From positions 34,518 to 98,517 of the forward strand of contig CABSMJ010000010.1 of assembly GCA_902478785.1 (NCBI GenBank): 64,000 bases of DNA, read 5' to 3'. Shown here piece by piece: positions 42,373 through 51,700 of the stretch; positions within the stretch are counted from its first letter, which is position 1, and each line of letters starts with the position of its first letter. Origin of the DNA: an uncultured Oscillospiraceae bacterium. GTDB lineage: Bacteria > Bacillota > Clostridia > Oscillospirales > Oscillospiraceae. A program made the translations under genes and the position numbers. The notes under the pieces were generated by a model, which ran no database searches, had not been told where the DNA came from, and saw nothing but the letters and a program-made list of their open reading frames with translations.

Positions 42373-42939
42373 TCAAATCTCATCTGCCGCCTGGTGCTTC
42401 CACTGCTCCAGTGCCTCCGCCCTGGTGGGCGGGTGGGCCATGACGGCGGAAAACGTCCGGCCGAACAGCGGGTAAGAAAGCTGTGTCATCCAGCCGGTCA
42501 GAACCTCCGGGGTCAAAGGCCGCTCCTCCGCCAGGAAAAGGACGGCGTAATAGGGCGAAGCCACAGGGGCCTGGAGATCCAGCAGCGTGCGCTCCGGCAT
42601 CAAGGGCTGGTTGCAAAAAGCAAGGCTTGGCGTAAAGTGCCGGTAGTACAGCCCACCGATGAAATACTCCCGCTCTCCCCGCTCCAGCTCCTGGGCCTGA
42701 CGGAGGAAGGCCGGGTATTCGGAATCGTCCGCCTGGATCAGCTCCCCCTGACGCAGGAGCTCCCGAAGTCCCGGGAGATTGTAAAAATCGAAGTGGAAAA
42801 ACAGCTCCTCCCCGTCCTCATCATCTGTCAGGCTGAATTCCGCCCCCTGAGGGCCAGCCCAGTCCCTCCCGCAGGAATAGACCTCCCACCAGTAGTCCCA
42901 GTGGCGGATCTGAATATACTTTCGGGAACTTTGCTTCAT
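42373..42939 (-). CDS. Hypothetical protein
   Basis: 188 residues, soluble, with many aromatic and acidic residues (IRHWDYWWEVYSCGRDWAG, DDEDGEELFFHFDFYNLPG, YFIGGLYYRHFTP). I recognise no family or catalytic motif. It is 14 bases ahead of the YcxB-like gene on the same strand, so likely co-expressed. ATG 42939 has GGAG upstream. Confidence 0.55.
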   Translation of the reverse strand: MKQSSRKYIQIRHWDYWWEVYSCGRDWAGPQGAEFSLTDDEDGEELFFHFDFYNLPGLRELLRQGELIQADDSEYPAFLRQAQELERGEREYFIGGLYYRHFTPSLAFCNQPLMPERTLLDLQAPVASPYYAVLFLAEERPLTPEVLTGWMTQLSYPLFGRTFSAVMAHPPTRAEALEQWKHQAADEI

Positions 42940-43158
42940 GGATTGCTCCTCCCTGTCTCAGTCCGTGGGGCCTCAGACGCCGGTATAATGCGAGGAGCAG
43001 TATATCATAGCACTACCCAGATTCCATAAATGTTTTCTTAAGATTTCTTAAGCTCCCAGGAAGCCAAAAAAGCATCCAGCTCCGGCGTTTTCTCCAGGAT
43101 GCGCCGGATTTCCGCCTTTTGCAACATTTTCCCCATTCCCAGCCAGGGAAATATCTGG

Positions 43159-43216
43159 TATACTGAGAGCACCCCGCAAAAAAGGAGCCGCCGGTCCTCT
43201 CCGGCCAGGCTCCTTA
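43159..43216 (+). promoter_or_regulatory. Leader hairpin before GltS-like gene
   Basis: A -10 TATACT (43159-43164) lacks a clear -35. Behind it arms AAGGAGCC (43182-43189) and GGCTCCTT (43208-43215), with an inner CCGG/CCGG, form a hairpin. On the minus strand it runs into TTTTTT, so it would stop antisense transcription; on the plus strand it lies in the mRNA leader. The remaining 42940-43158 holds only a CTTAAG inverted repeat. Confidence 0.4.
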
Positions 43217-43250
43217 AAAATCCCCCGCTTTTTGGCAGAAAGGACCGTGC

Positions 43251-44399
43251 ATGGAAACCGTTTTGGAATTTGACGTGATACAGAGTGGGCTGGCCCTGCT
43301 GCTGTTTTTGGCCCTGGGCGACTTTCTCTCCACCCTGGGAAAGGGGATGCTGCCCTCTATCCTGGTAGCCGGTCTCTTATATACAGGCTGCAGCTGGGCG
43401 GGGCTGGTGCCTGCGGACCTGTTCCAGCGGGCCGGACTCAGCGCCCTGTCCTCCATAGCCATGCTTCTTTTGATTCTGCACATGGGCGCATCCATGAGCA
43501 TCAAGGAGCTCTGGGCCAACTGGCGGGTGGTGGCACTGGCCACCGCCTCCTTTGTCTGTCAGCTTATCATGCTCTTTCTGGTCATCGGCGGCATCTTTGG
43601 CCTCAATGTGGCTGTGGGGGGTCTGCCCGGCGGCTCTGCCGTGGCCATGATCGTACAGGAGCGGGCCAGAGAGTTGGGCTATGACCACATCGTGGTGCTC
43701 TCCGTGCTGATTTTGTCCGTTCAGGCCCTGGTGGCCTGTCCCATTGCGGTCTGGGGCGTCCGGCGGGAGGCCCGGTCCCTCCTGGCCCATCCCCAGAAGA
43801 TGGACGAGGATGTCCCCATCACCTCCCAAAAGCCCAAGTCACCCAAGGGCGGCTCTACCTATCTGGCCCTATGCAAGCTCTACGCGGCCGCCTGGGCGGC
43901 CGCCCGGCTGGAGTTGCTCACCGGTGTCTCTCGGTACATCCTGTGCATCTTTCTGGGTGTGCTGCTGGCCACCGTGGGATTTTTGGACCGGGATGAGCTG
44001 GCCAACACCAAAAGCGAGGGTTTTTTGTACTTTTTGATGATGTCCAGCATCCTCTCCGGCTTCTCTGCCGCCACGCCGGAAAAGCTGTTGCAGGTGCTGC
44101 CCATGCTGGCGGCGGTGCTGGGCTGCGAGATCTGCAGCATCGTGCTCTTTGCCCCGCTGATCGGCCGTGCCCTGGGCTTTTCCCGGGTCATGAGCATCGC
44201 CCTGGGCGTCAACGTCATGATTGGCTTTCCCCTGAACCTGATGCTCTCCCAGGAGGTGGTGGGCTATCTGACCAAGGACCCGGTGGAGCGGATCTTCCTC
44301 ACCGAACAGCTGGGCTCCAAAATGGTGATTGCCGGACTGACCAGCACCACCATTCTGGCCACCGCCACCGCCGGTGTGCTGATCTCCCTGATGCACTGA
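43251..44399 (+). CDS. Putative Na+/glutamate-symporter-like transporter
   Basis: 382 residues with about ten hydrophobic segments, arranged as two halves separated by a charged cytosolic loop near residues 170-210. Gly-rich LPGGSAVAMIV in the first half and GVNVMIGFPLNLM in the second recall the reentrant loops of ESS/GltS-type symporters. I place it there only tentatively. AAAGGACC precedes ATG 43251. Confidence 0.5.
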   Translation: METVLEFDVIQSGLALLLFLALGDFLSTLGKGMLPSILVAGLLYTGCSWAGLVPADLFQRAGLSALSSIAMLLLILHMGASMSIKELWANWRVVALATASFVCQLIMLFLVIGGIFGLNVAVGGLPGGSAVAMIVQERARELGYDHIVVLSVLILSVQALVACPIAVWGVRREARSLLAHPQKMDEDVPITSQKPKSPKGGSTYLALCKLYAAAWAAARLELLTGVSRYILCIFLGVLLATVGFLDRDELANTKSEGFLYFLMMSSILSGFSAATPEKLLQVLPMLAAVLGCEICSIVLFAPLIGRALGFSRVMSIALGVNVMIGFPLNLMLSQEVVGYLTKDPVERIFLTEQLGSKMVIAGLTSTTILATATAGVLISLMH

Positions 44400-44421
44400 C
44401 TGCATTTCACCCATCCACAAG

Positions 44422-44457
44422 AGAAAGCCGTCCCGGGGGGACGGCTTTCTTCTTTTT
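44422..44457 (+). terminator. Intrinsic terminator
   Basis: Arms AGAAAGCCGTCCC and GGGACGGCTTTCT, then TCTTTTT. Confidence 0.9.
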
Positions 44458-44503
44458 ACCGGCATTATAGCAAAGCCTCCTGCCTCTGTCTAAAAACATC
44501 TTA

Positions 44504-44581
44504 TGCAAAGAAAACTTTGCATAGCTATCGACAAGTGTACTTGGCAGTGCTATATTGTGTTTGCAAATAAAACTTGGCAAA
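44504..44581 (+). promoter_or_regulatory. Promoter flanked by twin operators
   Basis: Promoter TCGACA (44528-44533), 17 bases, TATATT (44551-44556). Two copies of TGCAAANAAAACTTNGCANA, at 44504-44523 and 44562-44581, lie upstream and over the start site. Each is a dyad (TGCAAAG/CTTTGCA in the first copy). They are the likely operators of the XRE protein encoded at 44938. Confidence 0.65.
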
Positions 44582-44599
44582 CATATAGGAGGACTATCT

Positions 44600-44923
44600 A
44601 TGGATCGTGACGAGATTTTGGCCAAAAGCCGCAAAGAAAACGACCTCTCTGACGAGCGAACACGGTACATTGGACTGCAGGGCGCAAATTTCTCCATCTC
44701 CATTCTGGTGCTTTTGTGGGTCCTGCTCTCTCGCTTTACCCCGCTGGATGACAATACCCAATATGCTATGGGACTGCTGGTGAGCGTCACCTGCCTCTCC
44801 AATTTTCTCTACCAGCTGGTGAAAAACAGGACTAAAACTGCTATTCTCTTTGCAGTGCTGTTTTTTGCCGCAGCGGCTATCTACCTAGTGCTCTTTTTGA
44901 AGTTTGTGCTTCTGGCATCTTAA
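44600..44923 (+). CDS. Small membrane protein (DUF6442-like)
   Basis: 107 residues. The N-terminus MDRDEILAKSRKEN is a charged cytosolic motif recalled from DUF6442 proteins, followed by three hydrophobic segments (about 32-46, 55-70, 80-104). Such proteins often pair with a small XRE regulator in Firmicutes, as here. Function unknown. The ATG follows AGGAGG and the gene is 14 bases ahead of the regulator. Confidence 0.6.
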   Translation: MDRDEILAKSRKENDLSDERTRYIGLQGANFSISILVLLWVLLSRFTPLDDNTQYAMGLLVSVTCLSNFLYQLVKNRTKTAILFAVLFFAAAAIYLVLFLKFVLLAS

Positions 44924-44937
44924 GTAAGAGGTACAGC

Positions 44938-45144
44938 ATGGACGAAAAATTGGTTCTGAAAAACCACCTGAAGGAAGCCCGTACAGAGCGAAAGCTGTCC
45001 CAGGCCCAGCTGGCTGAACTGGTAGGAGTGTCCCGAAATACCATCAGCTCCATCGAGACGGGACAGTTCAATCCCACGGCAAAGCTGGCGCTGATTCTCT
45101 GTGTGGCTCTGGACAAAAAATTTGAAGAGCTTTTCTATTTTTGA
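44938..45144 (+). CDS. Small XRE-family regulator
   Basis: 68 residues, essentially one helix-turn-helix (KNHLKEARTERKLSQAQLAELVGVSRNTISSIETGQFNPTAKLALILCVALDKKFEELF). The YgzD-like single-domain type. It should dimerise and bind the twin operators 360 bases upstream, giving autorepression of the two-gene operon. Confidence 0.85.
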   Translation: MDEKLVLKNHLKEARTERKLSQAQLAELVGVSRNTISSIETGQFNPTAKLALILCVALDKKFEELFYF

Positions 45145-45283
45145 CGCTGGCCCCTCTGCGGCTCAAAGCTGCAGGCACATTGCTGACAGGATTTGCGGCA
45201 GACTTTGCCGCCTTTGCAGTCTTCGTGCTCTTTACGGGAAAGAGATTCAACACACTGAAGCCCTAGGCAAAGCAGCCGGACAA
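45145..45283 (+). other. Possible membrane-protein tail remnant
   Basis: A frame ending near 45265 reads LLTGFAADFAAFAVFVLFTGKRFNTLKP and a stop, which looks like the last helix and tail of a membrane protein with no beginning. It may be a relic of a third gene in the XRE operon. Support is weak. Confidence 0.3.
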
Positions 45284-45338
45284 AAAGCCCCATTCCCATG
45301 CCTGATTACCAGGCACGGGAACGGGGCAGCTTTTTCTT
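45284..45338. terminator. Bidirectional terminator
   Basis: Imperfect long hairpin (GCCCC-TTCCC-TGCCTG against CAGGCA-GGGAA-GGGGC) with A-run before and T-run after, between convergent genes. Confidence 0.75.
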
Positions 45339-45518
45339 TTACAAATCGTCGTCCTGCTCCTCCGGGGGAAGGGGATGCCAGGCCGGCGGGTCCTTGCGGC
45401 GGGTGAAAAGGCCCTTGATCCGCCCCAGCACCCACTCCACCAGGTGGAACCAGAGATTGCCAAAGGCAAAGACTACCACCAGGACGATCAAAAACGCTCC
45501 AATAGCTCCCAGGGACAT
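45339..45518 (-). CDS. Small single-span membrane protein
   Basis: 59 residues: one hydrophobic segment (about 3-30), then a basic and Pro-rich tail (TRRKDPPAWHPLPPEEQDDDL). No family recognised. The start overlaps the region of the preceding stop; GAGGTG lies very close to the ATG. It is likely co-expressed with the gene at 45526. Confidence 0.5.
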   Translation of the reverse strand: MSLGAIGAFLIVLVVVFAFGNLWFHLVEWVLGRIKGLFTRRKDPPAWHPLPPEEQDDDL

Positions 45519-45525
45519 CCGCACC

Positions 45526-46011
45526 TCACTTGGTGGCAAAGCGGTTCATGAAGAAATCGGTGAAGGCCGCCAGCTCCTTCTCCTGGGACACATAGACGTA
45601 CAGCTTCTCATCCTCCAGCCAGTCATAGGCATTGATGGCGATATAGCCCTTTCGATCGGGATAGATCACGAAGGCGTCGGTAGGGTACTTGTTCCGATAG
45701 GCCTTCAGGATCTCGCTGCGGCGGTAATAGATGGGATCGCCGCAGCCGGAGAGGTCGGGCACCGTGGGCACCACCACGATGGTCTGGCTCTCCTCGTTCC
45801 AGCCCACGATCAGATTGCCGATCTTGGTCTTGCTGCCGTGGACAAAGCCGTAGTTGAACCGGCTGACGTCCTCGGTATAGCCGAAGATCAGCTGATAGTC
45901 CTTCCCGTTCTCCACCACCTGATTGAACAGCGCCCGCATCTTCTTCGCATTTGCGTCGCTCTTTTCCATATCGATCTCAGGTCCCTTGAAAAACTTGCTG
46001 AAAATACCCAT
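45526..46011 (-). CDS. Hypothetical soluble protein
   Basis: 161 residues, MGIFSKFFKGPEIDMEKSDANAKKMRALFNQVVENG..., mixed alpha/beta with a LIFGYTEDVSRFNYGFVHG strand region and a GWNEESQTIVVVPTVPDLSG segment. I recognise no family. The gene is preceded by AGGAGGAAAC and followed directly by the small membrane protein, with which it may interact. Confidence 0.6.
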   Translation of the reverse strand: MGIFSKFFKGPEIDMEKSDANAKKMRALFNQVVENGKDYQLIFGYTEDVSRFNYGFVHGSKTKIGNLIVGWNEESQTIVVVPTVPDLSGCGDPIYYRRSEILKAYRNKYPTDAFVIYPDRKGYIAINAYDWLEDEKLYVYVSQEKELAAFTDFFMNRFATK

Positions 46012-46137
46012 GACTGTTTCCTCCTAGAAAGTGTTTTTATCTTCCCGGCGCTGCCGCCGAATGGAACACGGTTTTCTTCCTGTTATTTTGGTAAAATAAA
46101 GATCATTTTTTAATTTTATATTTATTTATCTTAAAAA

Positions 46138-46188
46138 GAGATCCGTCTGAATCTCAGGCTGCGCCATACCATTCGGACGGATCGACTT
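46138..46188 (-). terminator. Terminator of FUSC gene
   Basis: Arms GATCCGTCNGAAT and ATTCNGACGGATC with a 16-base loop, followed on the minus strand by CTCTTTTTA. Confidence 0.8.
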
Positions 46189-46197
46189 GTCCCGCCG

Positions 46198-48375
46198 TCA
46201 GCGGGAATGGGTGTCCTGTTCCCGGAGTTTTTCCAGACACGCCACAATGCCCTGGATCTGAAAGTCAGCCGTTTCGTCGGCTGCCTCCGGGACAAAGAGA
46301 GGCAGGGTGTCGGGCACGGCCCGGCGGATGACCATGACCGCCAGGCACAGATTGGTAAAGAGCTGGACCCGCGCCGTGGTGGCCAGGATGCCAAAGCACT
46401 CCAAAAGGTCGCCGAACAGCCGGGCCTGCTTCTCCCGGAAGAGGCAGTAGCTCTCCTCCGACAAGCGCCGGAAAATCAGCTGCTGCTCCTCGATGGTCAA
46501 AACGGCGATGCCGTTGCGCTCGCCGTAGCAGCAGTCATGCAGGAACTTTTCCACCGCCTCCTGCCAACTCAGATTTGGATCTGCCATCAGCTCCCGGGCC
46601 AGAGCCTCCATGGCAGGAACCTCCTCCGGCGCCACGGCGCCGGTCTGGATGAGGCTCTCGGTCTGCTCCAGTTCGGAGAACATGCCCCACATCACCAGCA
46701 GACGGGTTCGGTGGAAAGCCGCCTGCTCCGGCGGCAGCTGGTTGGTATACTGGGCCGCCTCGTGATAGACCATGTGGAACTGGGACAGCAGCTCGCTAAA
46801 TAAAGCCGGGTCCACCGGCTGGCGTAAGCTGCGGCGGATCACCGCCCAGTAGGTGGACTGGAGCCGATAGAGCTCCTGGAGGTTCCGGCGGAACTGGGGC
46901 TCCCGCCGGTTGGGCAGCAAAAAGCGGTTGACCACCAGCACCAGCGCCACCGCCATGGCCAGATAAAAGAGCCGCAGCCAGATGGCCTCTGTCTCCCGCA
47001 CGGTGAGGGTGGCCATGGTCAGGGCAAAGGCCGTGGAGAAGATGGGCTGGACCCATGTGCCGGGTGTGCAGCAGTACATCAAAGAGATCATCACCAGGGA
47101 GAACAAAAACACCCCCGGCAGGCCCGGCAAGTAGGGATACACCAGGTGGACCAGAAGGCAGCCGATGGCCGTGCCCACAGGGCGGGTCACCATCCGGTGG
47201 GCGCTCTCCTCATAGCTGGGCTGGAGCAGCAGATAGGCGTGGAGGGGGAACCAATAGGTGTGCTCAAACTCCCACAGGTAGCTGACGGTGCAGCTGATGG
47301 TCATGACCACCGACAGCCGCAGGGCAAACCGGAATTCAAAGCAGCCCGGCGATAGCCTCTGACGCAGGTTCTGCCATACGGAGGACCAGGGCACGCGGTA
47401 AAGATGTACACTGTGGTGCCCAGGCAGAGGCTCCCGGCACAAAAGCAGCAGGGTGTGCAGCACACTGCGGGAGAAGATCCGCAGACGCCCCCGGGGCAGG
47501 TCCGTGTGCTGGAGCAGGGTTTGGATCTGTGCGGACAGCTGCTGGAACTCCTGGGGTTCCTGGGCCGCCTGCAGCTGCCGCACCAAATCCGCCAGCGTGT
47601 GCATGGTGCGGGCAAAGCCGGGGGTCTCCCTGGCCTGCCGCCAGGCCTCCTCGTCGGTGACCAGATAGGACGCCCGCTGGAACAGCAGAGCAAAAAGGTG
47701 GTAAAACCGCTTTTGCTGGTCCGGCAGCTGCAACAGGCGGCGCCGGTCATAGCCCATGCGGTGAAAGCTGCGGGCCAGCTCATAGAGCTCCTTCCCCGCC
47801 GCCTTGCTGTCCCCATCGCCGGCCAGGTCGTCCAGCAGCTGGGCAAGACGGGTCAGGCTGCGGGAGATCTGCCCCGTAGGGTCGGCAGAGATGTGGCGGA
47901 GCCTGCCATAGAGGGCCAGGGCGATCACCAGCAGCACACAGCAAAAGGCCACCGCCGCCAGCTGGGTGGGCAGCTGCTCCAGCGTGGGCGGACGCAGCTC
48001 CAAAAACACGAAAGTCATGGCATAGCCGATGTGCCCCTTTGGGGTGAACTGACTGCTCCGCCACAGCACCAGCCAAAAGGGGACCACGAAGTTGAGCAGG
48101 ATACACAGCCACAGGCTCTGCCCTGCCGCAAAGGCCAGCAGGCACAAAAAAAGCGACATCAGGCAGATCCGCACATAGTCGCCAGGCCCGTTGGGCTCCC
48201 GCCGCCGCACCTGAAACAGGGTAGTGGAACAGGACACCACCATGGCATAGGTCGTTCCGAACAGCTCTGTCACCAGCAAAAACTGGACAATATAAAATAG
48301 AATCGTAGGAAAGGCATTCTTCCACCGGCGCACAAACAGCGCCCAAAAGTCTTTCACCTTGGAAAGCGTGCCCAT
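46198..48375 (-). CDS. FUSC-family (YccS-like) membrane protein
   Basis: 725 residues. Two membrane blocks of about five to six helices each (residues 15-160 and 365-500), each followed by a long cytosolic helical part. The second block contains RPVGTAIGCLLVHLVYPYLPG, a recurring FUSC signature. Relatives act in efflux of aromatic acids or small organics, but the role in Firmicutes is not settled. Start 48375 (MGTLSKVK) follows AAGGTGG; MWKHQ 13 codons upstream is the alternative. Confidence 0.75.
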   Translation of the reverse strand: MGTLSKVKDFWALFVRRWKNAFPTILFYIVQFLLVTELFGTTYAMVVSCSTTLFQVRRREPNGPGDYVRICLMSLFLCLLAFAAGQSLWLCILLNFVVPFWLVLWRSSQFTPKGHIGYAMTFVFLELRPPTLEQLPTQLAAVAFCCVLLVIALALYGRLRHISADPTGQISRSLTRLAQLLDDLAGDGDSKAAGKELYELARSFHRMGYDRRRLLQLPDQQKRFYHLFALLFQRASYLVTDEEAWRQARETPGFARTMHTLADLVRQLQAAQEPQEFQQLSAQIQTLLQHTDLPRGRLRIFSRSVLHTLLLLCREPLPGHHSVHLYRVPWSSVWQNLRQRLSPGCFEFRFALRLSVVMTISCTVSYLWEFEHTYWFPLHAYLLLQPSYEESAHRMVTRPVGTAIGCLLVHLVYPYLPGLPGVFLFSLVMISLMYCCTPGTWVQPIFSTAFALTMATLTVRETEAIWLRLFYLAMAVALVLVVNRFLLPNRREPQFRRNLQELYRLQSTYWAVIRRSLRQPVDPALFSELLSQFHMVYHEAAQYTNQLPPEQAAFHRTRLLVMWGMFSELEQTESLIQTGAVAPEEVPAMEALARELMADPNLSWQEAVEKFLHDCCYGERNGIAVLTIEEQQLIFRRLSEESYCLFREKQARLFGDLLECFGILATTARVQLFTNLCLAVMVIRRAVPDTLPLFVPEAADETADFQIQGIVACLEKLREQDTHSR

Positions 48376-48480
48376 GATCTCATCCACCTTCTCCCTGCGT
48401 TGGTGTTTCCACACCGGGTGCGAAGTTGTTTTCCTGCGCCGGCCCTTGCCAGCCGCCTATTCCCTGCTGCCATTGCGAAA

Positions 48481-48574
48481 TTGCGGGGCATATGCCCCGC
48501 AAATAAGGTGTCTGGCAGCTGAACCCGCAGATAATATTATAGGTATTATAGCGGCAATCCACCTGCCTGCGCAA
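48481..48574 (-). promoter_or_regulatory. FUSC gene promoter and palindrome
   Basis: Minus-strand promoter TTGCGC (48569-48574), 18 bases, TATAAT (48545-48550). Between it and the gene lies a perfect 22-base palindrome (48481-48502, half-site TTGCGGGGCAT). It could be an operator or an mRNA hairpin. The rest of 48376-48655 is empty. Confidence 0.5.
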
Positions 48575-48655
48575 GGGACAAATCCAAGTCTGTTAAAAAA
48601 ATGTTAAAAACAGCAAAAATCCACGCCGGTTGTAGTCTCACGGCGTGGAAAACGG

Positions 48656-48693
48656 AAAAATGCCCCGGGATGACCGTATCCCGGAGCATTTTT
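48656..48693 (-). terminator. Terminator after nifJ
   Basis: Arms ATGCCCCGGGAT and ATCCCGGAGCAT, T-rich on both sides; it lies 90 bases past nifJ. A second hairpin without T-tract is at 48729-48757 (GCGGTCC/GGACCGC) and a third at 48621-48647. Confidence 0.8.
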
Positions 48694-48782
48694 CAGAAAG
48701 AAGGGAGATATATGGGGTGAGGCAGGGGCTGCGGTCCCCTCTTTAAGAGGACCGCAGGCTCCGCCGTTCCTGCGAAAATGGC

Positions 48783-51700
48783 TTAGAGCTCGTTGTAGCT
48801 CTTTTCCAGACGCACGTAGGTCTTGTAGCGCTCATCGGCCTCCCGCTGGGCCTCGGCAAACAGCACCTCGGCCGCCTCAGGATGCTTGATCTTCAGGCCG
48901 GCATAGCGGACCTCGCCGTTCAGGAACTCGCTGACGGGCACCGTGGGCTGCTTGTAGTCCAGGGAGAAGGGCTTCTCAGCCTTGTCGGGGTTGTAGCGGT
49001 ACAGGGGCCACAGACCGCAATCCACCGCCTTCTTCATCTCAGCCTGGACATTGTTCATGCCGGCCTTGATGCCGTGGTTGATGCAGGGTGCGTAAGCGAT
49101 GATGATGGAGGGGCCCTTGTGGTCCACAGCCTCGGTGACAGCCTTCATCAGCTGGCCCGGGTTGGCGCCCATGGCCACGGAGGCCACGTACACGTTGGGA
49201 TAGGTCATCATCAGACGGCCCAGATCCTTCTTTGCAGTGCGCTTGCCGCCGTCGGCAAACTTGGCGGAAGCGCCCACAGGAGTGGCCTTGGAGGACTGGC
49301 CGCCGGTGTTGGAGTACACCTCGGTGTCCACCACGAAGATGTTGATATCCTCGCCGGAAGCGATGACATGGTCCAGTCCGCCGTAGCCGATATCGTAGGC
49401 CCAGCCGTCGCCGCCGAAGAGCCAGACCACCTTCTTGGACAGCTGGTCCTTGTGCAGCAGGATCTCGTCGGCCAGAGCCTTGGCCTCGCCGGTGAGCTCC
49501 GCCTTCTCCAGCGCAGCCACCAGGGCGCGGCTGTCGGCGTCGTTGGTCTCCAGATTATCAAAGGAAGCAAGCCAAGCGTCGATGGCAGCAGCGATCTCGG
49601 TGCCGTCCACCATGGGACGCAGCTCCTCCACGCGGAGCTTGACGTTGTTGCGGCGCTGCTTCACAGCCAGGCACATGCCCAGGCCGTTCTCCGCCTGATC
49701 CTCGAACAGGGTACCGTAGAAGGCGGGGCCGCGGCCCTCCTTGTTCTTGGTGTAGGGCAGAGAGGGGAAGGCACCAGCCCAGGCCAGGGAGCAGCCCACG
49801 CCGTTGACCCAATAGGTCTTCTCGCCGTAGAGCTGGGTGAGCAGCTTGGCATAGGGGGTCTCGCCGCAGCCGGCGCAGGCGCCGGAGAACTCCACCAGGG
49901 GCTGATAGAACTGGCTGCCCTTGAGGGTCTTGCGGTCAAATACGCCGGGCTTATCGCTCAGGGACAGGGCGTAGTTCCAGTTGGTCTCGTCGTACATGGT
50001 GTCGTCCGCGGGCTCCATGGTCAGGGCCTTATCCTTGGCCAGGCAGGAGGCAGCGCAGCTGCCGCAGCCGGTGCAGTCCAGAGTGGAGACCTGCAGGCGG
50101 TACTTCAGGCCCTTGGCGCCCTTGGCATCCACCATGGTGAAGCTGGCGGGAGCGGCCTTGGCCTCCTCCTCGTCTACCAGGTAGGCACGGATAGCAGCAT
50201 GGGGGCAAACAAAGGTGCACTGGTTGCACTGCAGGCACTTGTTGGGATCCCAGTGAGGCAGCGCGGCGGCAATGCCCCGCTTGTCGTATTTGGAGGTACC
50301 CAGAGGATAGGTGCCGTCCTGGTGATCCAGGAAGGCGGAAACGGGCAGATCATCGCCGCGCTGCCGGTTGCAGGGGATCACGATGTTCTTGACCACATCG
50401 GGCAGGTTCTCATCCACCGTGCGCTCATCCTTGGCCTGAGACCAGGAGGCGGGCACCTCAACCTTCACAGGGCTGTTGATGCCGGCGTCCACGGCGGCCA
50501 TGTTCATGTTGACCACCTTTTCGCCCTTCTTGGCGTAGGTCTTCTGCACGGCCTCCTTCATGTAGCGGACAGCGTCCTCCACAGGCATAACGTTGGAGAG
50601 CTTGAAGAAAGCGGCCTGCAGGATCATGTTGGCGTGGTTGCCCAGGCCCAGCTCACGAGCCAGACGGTTGGCGTCCACAGTGTAGAACTGGACGTTGTGA
50701 TCGGCAATGTACTTCTTCACATCGCCGGGCAGGTGCTCCTCCAGCTCCTCCTGGTTCCAGGAGGTGTTGAGCAGGAAGGTGCCGCCGTCCTTGATCTCGT
50801 GGATCATGTCATAGCGGGTGATGTAGGACTGGGAGTGGCAGGCCAGGAAATCCGCCGCCTTGATGAGGTAGGTGGAGCGGATGGGGCTCTTGGAGAAACG
50901 CAGGTGGGACTTGGTGATGCCGTAGGACTTCTTGGAGTCGTACTCGAAATACGCCTGGGTGTACATACCGGCGTGGTCGCCGATGATCTTGGCGGAGTTC
51001 TTGTTGGCACCCACCGTACCGTCGCTGCCCAGGCCCCAGAACTTGCAGGACACGGTGTCAGCGGACTCGGTGATGAGAGGCTCCTGCACATCCAGGGACA
51101 GGTGGGTCACATCGTCCACCACGCCGATGGTGAAGAGCTTCTTGGGCTCGTCCTTGGCCATGTTGTCGAAGACGGCCTTGATCTGAGCGGGGGTCACGTC
51201 CTTGGAGGCCAGACCATAGCGGCCGCCATAGATGGTGGGGGCATTGGGGTCATTGGCATAGGCGGCGCAAACGTCCAGATAGACAGCGCCGGCGATGGCA
51301 CCGGGCTCCTTGGAGCGGTCCATGGCGGTGATCTTCTTCACCGTCTTGGGCATGGCGCCCAGGAAATACTTCATATCGAAGGGGCGGAACAGGTGGATCT
51401 GGAGCAGGCCCACCTTCTCGCCGCGGGCGTTGAGGTAGTCCACCACTTCGCGGGTGGCCTCGCAGGCAGAGCCCATCATGACGATGACGCGCTCAGCATC
51501 CTCGGCGCCGTAATAATTAAAGATGTGGTAGTCACGGCCGGTGATCTCATTGATCTTGGCCATGTAGCCCTCCACCACGCCGGGGATGGCGTCGTAGTCG
51601 CTGTTGTTGGCCTCCTGGGACTGATAGTAGACATCGGGGCCCTGGACGGTGGTACGCTGAACAGGGTGCTCGGGGTTCATGGCCAGCTGGTGATAGGCCT

